Source of the DNA: Melastoma dodecandrum | Taxonomy: Eukaryota; Streptophyta; Magnoliopsida; Myrtales; Melastomataceae | Reading direction: 5' to 3' | DNA length: 64,000 nt | Assembly (NCBI GenBank): GCA_029817715.1 | Contig: JARUPY010000564.1 | Location: 124,001 to 188,000, forward strand | Shown: positions 56,787-64,000 of the stretch, piece by piece | How the letters are laid out: the number at the start of each line of letters is the position of its first letter | Numbering within the stretch: the stretch's first letter is position 1 | Notes under the pieces: generated by a model | The model's input: the letters and a program-made list of their open reading frames with translations, nothing else | Database searches by the model: none | Told to the model about the DNA's origin: nothing | Position numbers and translations under genes: made by a program

Positions 56787-59700
56787 ATGGCCCACCAGGC
56801 ATTCTACAACCACACGCTGTTGAAGGGGTCTGGCGTTTATTTCAAGGACTTCAGAAGTCTGGCAACGGATGTCGCGGCCAAGAAAACTGGTGATTTCGTC
56901 GATGAAGAAGCGTGGTCGAAAGGACAGATCACTCTGGGTACCTTCTTCAGGGCCGGCTGCGTCAACTCTACGCCAGACAAAAAACATGTACATTTCGATT
57001 ACCTCATTCCTGATCCTTTGGTTATCCAATCAGCAGAACCAGCTTCGTCAATCCAGGTAATTGGTGTCGACCCTCTGACATAGTCGATCCTCTGACCCCG
57101 GCGATTCGACTAATGTTAGTCAAGTCTTGTATGGATTTCCCACTACGGGCATAGATAAGTTCCCTGAATGGATAAACTGGTGGACCAAGCTTCGACGCGA
57201 GAAATGGGAAAAGATAGGGATTTATTATTTGGTAAAGGTATCGACAGAGCTGATGAGGTGCAACCATCGATCAGTCACATCACTTTTATCTCTATGGAAT
57301 GTTTTGACCAAATGCTTTTATCTTCGAGAAGGCCCGATGACCGTGACCATACTCGACGTAACCTTCTTAACAGGATGTTATTCTGTTGGGGAGCCTGTTA
57401 GGTTGGTCGAGAAGAATGGCGATTTTAAGTTCGAAAAAGGACAACGTCCTGGTTCGATCATCGAAGCACATCTAAAGAAGGATCTAAAGAGCTGGGGTGA
57501 TGAGAAGGAGTTCCAGTTTATGATCGAGTTGCTTGCGAAGTATATCTACTGTAGTCGCAGTAAACAGTCACTGAAATACATGGCACCAGTAGCGAACTGC
57601 TTAGTGAAAGCGACAAAACCAGCAGCGATGGCTCCGTTCCTTGTTAGCCTGATTTATCGAGCTCACTTCGATGCTCTTGCAGTCGACCCCAAAAATCCGG
57701 GAGCATTCCCTGCTAGACCAACATCGGGCCCCTTATGGATTACTTCAGCATGGGCGCACCTATATTTCCCTGGACTGCACCACTTCCAGCTATCGACAAG
57801 TGATGACTCATCGGGTTTCTATGGCTTAGAAATCATTTGCTCTTTCCAATACGAGAATTGGGGAAAGGAGTCTGCTACATGATATCTTAATCGACTTCTA
57901 TATTCCAACAAGCCCTGTTGGCAGCCTTTCCTTGAAAGTGTTAATCTATGTAAGCTTCGACAATATTTGGAACCCCACCCATTTTGGAACCAAGTGTTAA
58001 CTCCGAGAGACTTGGTCGGTAGTGATACCAAAGGATTTTTCGTTGAAGTCTACAATCCTCAGTTTGTGGCGCGACAACTAGGATTTTCTCATAGCTGCCC
58101 TTTCCGTTTCATCGACTCCTTCAATACCAACTTAGAAGAACGCGTCAGCATTGACGTCACGTATGCTAGCAGGGTAAGACTAGTGGTATATGAGAAGTTA
58201 CGCTATTGGCCAACGACTAACTTGCATTACTTTTACAGTTGTTTAATACTCTGGACCGATCTATCTCCAGAGTCACGTTTTCTAAAAACCTAGGAGGACG
58301 TAGCGCAACCAAGGCATTCGATTTTTGTTGGAAGAGGACTTTCAAAAAGATAATAGCGAATGCTAAATTTCCTAGAAAGGGAGCGGAATCGCTACTGGAA
58401 AAGGAAGACTTCCTTAGTGGTCTCATTGGAAAGCAGGAGAGATCGCTGATGGCAGGTATTACTCGTGAATCGTGACATTAACTCTTATCTATTCTGATAG
58501 AATCGATATTCCCAGGTGCATTAGACAATGTAATACCTGCGACGACTACCGAGAAAGGAAGACTGAAGAGAAAACGGGCACCACTAGTGACTACATCGAA
58601 GAAACCCAATACCCGGGCCTCTTCAACAAGCAGAGGTGAATCGTCTGATGAAACCATAGAAGAGGGCAATGCAAATCTTCGTTGATGCCCTAGAAAGAAC
58701 AAGCCTGCTTCGATCCCCGAGGAAAATCTTTAGCATGAGGATGACACAATCGAAGTCGAACCTCCGATTGACAATCCTTCAATTGTTGGTCCTTCAATCG
58801 TTCCCGAAGGTGTAATCCCTCCAAAATCAAGGGAGAGAGAGCAAGCTCTGACATGGTTAAAATCATCCTGTTATCCTTTGAATGAAAACACGTTTAAACT
58901 TCTAACGTGTGTTGCATGTATAGGTCGAATATGAAGATTTGTTCACACCGCCATCGCCTCCAGCAGAAGACTTTCCTTCTAACATCGAAGGTGCTATCGA
59001 GGAACGAGCGAGAAATGTTTCTGAAGAAGGTTCAACTGTAGGGACTACTGACAACGTTGAAGAAAACGCTCCTCAAGATGTGAACCTTGGACGATATGTA
59101 GAGGTATATCCTCTTAATCTTAATCGAGCATATCTAGATTTTACTTAACTTCTAGCATATCTAGGTTATTTCACTCTAATCTGATAGTGTCACAAATAAT
59201 CATGATCCAACCATCAGAGAATCCATTCCTGAACGAACCATTAAAGTCACATCCTTCAAATGTGACGATGCTCCCGTTAACTCATATTCGGAAATACCTT
59301 CGCAGGTGGAAGTTCCTCCTTTGACCGATATAGTGCCTCCTCCGACACACATAGCACCCCCCGAAAGGATCGAAGTAGGGTGTCGAACACCAGAAGCACA
59401 TAGAGGACTGGACGATCCTGCTTTCGCCGAAATACTCATTCAAATTCGGGTAATAAATTTCGCTATGCAATTCGTTTCAAAGATGCGAACTGATGTATGT
59501 CTTATTTCGAACAGCAAAACTTAGAATTATCGCCTGTGAAGTTTTCAGCGAGCGTCAGTCATGCGGCCTCATCAAGCAACGTGAGTCAAATGAATGTCGA
59601 TCCGAGTGATCCCACCTCACTTGCTCTGAAGTTGCTCGACGTGCTACGTCGTGAAGAACCATTGAAATCAACCTTCGACAAGACGATCCAAATAATTGGT

Positions 59701-60159
59701 GCCATAGAGAGGCATGCGAAAGTGCCTATCAATCTGCTCGGCATTTGTCAATGCCTCAAAAAAACATTCTGGAAGTCTTGGGAAGATTGGGAGAAGGTTC
59801 TTTCAAATGACAGGCAGTGGAAGGTTTTTTCCGCAAAGTTGAATGATCTCGAGTATGCTCAGCATAGAGTGACAACAATTGCTGCTGAGCTTCGACGTTT
59901 GATCGAGGAAAATCAACAACTAAAGGCTGAAATCGCGGAATTGTCATCGAAGTTGGAAAAGGGTGAGGCCGAGGTAGTCGTTCGTGAGAGGGAATTGGTA
60001 GAGGCCCAGACAGAGGTCGAAGCAAATCGCATTCCCTCATACGAGATAAATAGCCTGATCTCATTCCAGAAGGCCGTGAACATGCTCATGGTGAAGAATG
60101 ACACTCGAGCCTACTTTGTCGATTTGCTAACTGAACTCCTGTATGGCCCCGAGCAGTGA
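56787..60159 (+). pseudogene. Antisense retrotransposon gene, second copy: PMD-like and coiled coil
   Basis: Same layout as the gene at 1933-5044, in the mirror orientation. The PMD-like part spans 56787-58174 and is followed by a GT...AG intron (about 58175-58238). Motifs include FYLREGPMTVTILDVTFLTG, GPLWITSAWAHLYFPGL and FVEVYNPQFVARQLGFSHS. A TGA at 57880-57882 interrupts it. Further exons encode 58239-58455, then a Lys/Arg-rich linker (58517-58684, KRKRAPLVTTSKKPN). The last open part (about 59520-60159) carries a Glu/Lys/Ala-rich coiled coil (RRLIEENQQLKAEIAELSSK). Exon boundaries near 57054-57126 and 58684-59520 could not be fixed. It is tail-to-tail with pol and next to the 3' LTR. 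Mostly open but with one certain nonsense codon. Confidence 0.65.
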
Positions 60160-60329
60160 TCATCATCGATTGCGAATCATCGATTTGAATGCATTTGTCG
60201 TTCCTTTCATTTCCCTTTGTTCTATAAATTTCCTTCGAGTGAATGGCATATTCGAACGATTTCCCTTCGATTAACTTATAACTCCAACCTCTCAATCGAA
60301 AAACATTTAAGTTAATTAAATGCTATGAT

Positions 60330-61110
60330 CGGAAATATGACTCAATTTAATGATGCCGTTAAGATTCTTCAGGAACTGTTGAGATTTTCTGAGATTGTTG
60401 AGATTTTCTATGATCGATGCGACCTAATACTTCTCCCTATAAATAGCAGAATCATGGGGCCACAAGTTCACATATTCGCAAACAATCCCAGCTACAATTT
60501 CACGCCAAGAAGCTTTCTTTCCAAACCCATTAGTTTCCCCTCTAATCACAAAGCCTAGGTTCTCAACCTTAGACCCCATGAAAGCCTAAGTTCTCAACCT
60601 TAGGTAGAGGGTTCACTTCCATCGCCCGGCACCATGGCTCAAGTACAAGCTTGAGCCAAGTGACATAAAGTTTGCCCAGGTTGCAAACGTCGCTTCATGG
60701 TGTCGAGCCACGGAGTCCTCCTTGCCTTCTCGAATATCTTTTCCAAATATTGCTTGTTGTGGAAGCTGCAATATCGGTGAACCTTCGAGGCGGGTCTGGA
60801 GCAAACGAAGCAGGGGACATTGATGACAACCCTAGCCGCGGATGCTTGCCAAACAAGGAGAGATCCAGAGCTATGACCCTAGCAACCACGACAGTCGACC
60901 TTAGTGTCGACAATAGTGTTTGCGACAATCGAAGATCAACATGTCTAGTTTCGAATGAATGTATAGTTTTATTTCATATGTATCGATTCACTTGTACTTG
61001 TAATATTTCATAGTGAATCGAGTTTGTTTGTCAATCAAATTTATCTTGTAACGTCGATTATCCCTATTAATTGTGACCATAATTCGGGACATCGTTACTG
61101 AATTTCTTTA
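60330..61110 (+). other. LTR-like stretch between antisense gene and pol
   Basis: A plus-strand promoter-like CCCTATAAATAGCAGAATC at about 60436-60454 resembles the TATA region of the family B LTR (CTCTATAAATAGCAGAGG). A duplicated block with GTTCTCAACCTTAG follows (60560-60606), and near the end ATTGTGACCATAATTC resembles the LTR-internal motif. It may be a solo LTR inserted in the element or just its own spacer. No ends could be defined. Confidence 0.3.
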
Positions 61111-61133
61111 TAATGTAAATCCCATAATGTTGG

Positions 61134-64000
61134 TCAATGGAGCTTCAAATGCTTGTCATTAACCTTCAAGGCATGTGGTTCGCCATTTAAGTATGACAAA
61201 TGGTAAGCGTTTTTAGGATAAACTTCATCGACCCTAAAAGGACCATCCCAAGTAAGAGACCATTTGCCTAGGAAATAATCTCTCTTCCCAATCGAGAGAA
61301 TCATTTTCCAAACTAAGTCTCCTTTCTTAAAGGATTTTAAGACGACCTTCTTATTATAACTTCGAGCGACCCTTTTTTTTTACCTGAATTCGATTCAGTG
61401 CTTGAAAGCGTATCGCCTCTAAGTTTTCAAAATCAATCAGCATCGACTCGTTATAATCGACGGGACGATATTCCTGATGGGCCAGAAATCGCATCGATTT
61501 ATAACGAACTTCGATGGGTAGGATAGCGTCATGTCCATAGACTAAGCTGTATGGAGTTTGCCCAATGCTTTCTCGTTTAGTAACACGCAAAGCCCAGAAC
61601 ACATCTAACAACAAAGTGTGCCAAGGTCGAAGGTTATCGTCGATCATCTTCTGAATAGAGTTTTTGATAATCTTATTGGTAGATTCAGCTTGTCCATTCG
61701 ACTGTACATAGTAAGGAGAGGAATTTGTTAAAACAAATCTGAATTTACAAGCAAACTCTTTAATTAAGCTACCATTGAAAACAATAGCATTATCGATCAC
61801 TACGTTCTGAGGAATTCTAAATCTATAAATAATGTCAGATCGAAGGAAATCAATCACTTCGTTTTGGGTAATATTCTTACAAGCCTTTGCTTCGACCTAC
61901 TTTGTAAAGTAGTCGGTGGCTACAAGGATATAAGAATCTCCGTTACTCGAGCTTGGTCATATTTCTCCGATAATATCCATAGCCCAAGATTGAAATGGCC
62001 TAGGTTTAACCACAGGATGTAAATGAGTTGCAGCTGCATGTGATATGGGTCCATGCTTTTGACATTTTTCACATCCTTTGGCCATGTTGATGCAATCTTT
62101 CATCATCAAGGGCCAGAAGAAACCATGCCTCTTGATCGACCAGCACATATTCGGTCCGAAATGATGAAGACTACAAAGACCTTGGTGTGCTCCTAACATA
62201 ATAGGGATTGCTTCATCCATATCGACAAACCTTAAGAGAACACCATCAGTCTGCTTTCGATAAAGTACATCATCGACTATGGTGTAGAATCGTGCCGATA
62301 ATTTTAATTGGCGGGTTGCCCCCTTCCCAGGATTGGAGAAGAATTCCATGAATGGTTTTCTCAAATCAATTGTCGATCGGAAAATACTGATGGCATTTAC
62401 TTGTGTAGAATCATCGCGTAAAACAGAAGGTATTGTCTGTATTTGCCCTCCAATTTCTTGCATTAGTCGATGACTTATTTTAAAACCAGAAGCATGTTGT
62501 GCTAATTCATTTGCCATGGTATTGTCTTCCCTAGGAATGTATTCAAAATGAACTTCCTTAAAGGAAGAAGACAATTCATGGACTTTATCCAAGTATCGCT
62601 GGAGGTGGTCGAAGGTACACATACTCGAATCTTTGACATGATTAATGACGAGCTGTGAATCCCCTCGAACTGTTGCATATGACACTTGAAGATCAATCAA
62701 GGTCTGTAGAGCAATGATCAAAGCCTCATATTCGACGGAATTGTTTGTCAACATATCGTCGATTCAATAAGCTATCTTGTGTTTTACCTTCAAAGGAGAT
62801 AGAATATAAATTCCTACTCCAACCCCTTCGCTGGACACAGACCTATCAAACCAAACTTCCCAAAATTCCTTCAAATCTTGAGAATTGGTTAATCTAGAAT
62901 CTGTACATTGGGCTAAAAAGTCGGCTAAAATTTGACCTTTGATCGATGTGTGTGATCGATATCGAAGATCAAATGGAGACAAAATAGGGCTCAATTTACT
63001 AAGGCTACCCGATAACATAGGACTATCGAAAAACATTTTTAATATAGGAGCATTTGATACTACATACACCGTGTTACTCCCAATCTAATGTCGAACTTTC
63101 ATGATCGCATAATATAATGATAAGCATAGCTTCTCATTAGTAGTATATCTATATTCGATGGGAGTAAGGATCCGAGATAAGTAACAAACGACTAGTTCCT
63201 TACGTTGGTTATTTTCTTATACCAATATAGATCTGATAACTTTATCACCCGTAGCGATATACAGCAAAAAGAGTCGATCTTGCTTCGGAGGAACTAGGAC
63301 AGGTGGATTGATGAGGTATTTCTTAATAGCTTCGAAGGATTCCTGATGGCTATCAGTCCATTCAAAACTATCTTGTCCTCTCAACAAGTTAGAGAATGCC
63401 GTTGTTCGACCGGCGAGATTTCCTATAAATCGTTGTAAGTAATTAACTCTTCCAAGGAAAGCTTGAAGCTGCTTCTTGGTCGACGGAGGAGGTAGATCCT
63501 GAATAGCCTTGATCTTGCCCGGATCAATCTCTATCCCTCAATGATGAACTAGAAATCCCAAAAATTGTCCGATGCGAACAGCGAAGGCACATTTCATGGG
63601 ATTTAGCTTCAAATTGTGCTTCCTCATCTGGAGAAAAGCTTTTTTAAGATCTTCCACATGGCAATGATCTGTCAACGATTTTACGACGATATTATCGATG
63701 TAGACTTCGACCGATGATCCAATCAATGGGTTAAAGATAAGGTTCATTGCCCTTTGATAGGTTGCGCCAGCGTTCTTTAATCCAAAAGGCATGCAACCCA
63801 TTCAAAAATTCTAAAGGGACAACGAAATGTTGTCTTATGTATATCATTCTCAGCGATGAAGATCTAGTTATATCCAGAATAGTCATCCATAAAAGACATA
63901 ATTTTTTGTCCAGACGTCTTATCGATGAGTTCATCTGCTATTGGCATCAGATATTCATCCTTTGGAGTCGCTTTGTTGAGATCTCTAAAATCGATACAAA
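61134..64000 (-). pseudogene. Ty3/gypsy pol of the right TAT-like element: RT, RNase H, integrase
   Basis: Minus strand; continues past the right edge. RT thumb/palm: MGCMPFGLKNAGATYQRAM and VYIDNIVVKS (the YIDD active site with the last Asp as Asn). It is followed by IEIDPGKIKAI and LLRGQDSFEWT, RNase H with WEVWFD, NSVEYEAL and RGDSQLVIN, the integrase HHCC finger (CEKCQKHGP), core VATDYFTK, VIDNAIVF and NGQAESTNK, and the C-terminal KKGDLVWKM and TWDGPFRV, with the stop at 61134. From 63801 to about 61380 one frame is kept, broken by at least five nonsense codons (for example after FLVHH, after HKIAY, after DIIGEI, at TKW). One frameshift lies in an A run near 61371-61380. Dead copy. Confidence 0.9.

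Overview
This is a nuclear genomic window from a flowering plant, most likely a eudicot. It has compact multi-exon genes with GT-AG introns, plant-only families (TCP14-type factor, HD-Zip I, RIQ/DUF1118 thylakoid protein, HIR protein, NPF transporter), AT-rich spacers and many degraded LTR retrotransposons. No gene content is bacterial, viral or organellar. The species cannot be named from the sequence.

Layout. (1) 1-6316: 3' part of a Ty3/gypsy element of TAT/Ogre-like type on the + strand. It holds decayed RNase H and integrase, then an intact five-exon gene on the opposite strand (PMD-like domain, basic linker, coiled coil), a polypurine tract and a 1,041-bp 3' LTR. (2) 6675-27907: gene-rich block with a RING-H2 E3 ligase, an unrecognised five-exon gene, farnesol/phytol kinase (FOLK-like), P5C dehydrogenase (ALDH12A1), an isochorismate synthase pseudogene split by an LTR, a pectate lyase fragment, HIR, RIQ/DUF1118, HD-Zip I with an upstream ORF, and a plastid HPP-family protein. 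(3) 28301-33009: a complete 2.07-kb non-autonomous LTR element with a 5-bp target duplication, then a copia deletion derivative. (4) 33538-35587: an NPF2-like NRT1/PTR transporter. (5) 35.6-49.5 kb: sparse, with a TRIM element, a TCP14-like gene, a foldback/Mutator-like element, a SINE with a 17-bp target duplication and a 2-oxoglutarate dioxygenase pseudogene. (6) 49908-52364: a NAP1-related (SET/NRP) histone chaperone in ten exons. (7) 53602-64000: copia remnants invaded by a second TAT-like element on the - strand, which again carries a PMD/coiled-coil gene antisense to pol.

The host genes are separate transcription units: proline catabolism, isoprenoid salvage, plastid membrane proteins, growth and chromatin regulators. 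Several of the families (HIR, NPF2, HPP, P5CDH, HD-Zip I, TCP14/15) sit near each other in Arabidopsis as I remember it, which suggests an old conserved linkage.

The most interesting system is the antisense PMD/coiled-coil gene. Both TAT-like elements, at opposite ends of the window and in opposite orientations, carry it tail-to-tail with pol and next to the 3' LTR. It keeps introns because it is antisense to the genomic RNA. The left copy is open over about 941 codons with canonical splice sites, while pol beside it is broken. All exon models were read by eye from splice signals and remembered family sequences; no search was run.
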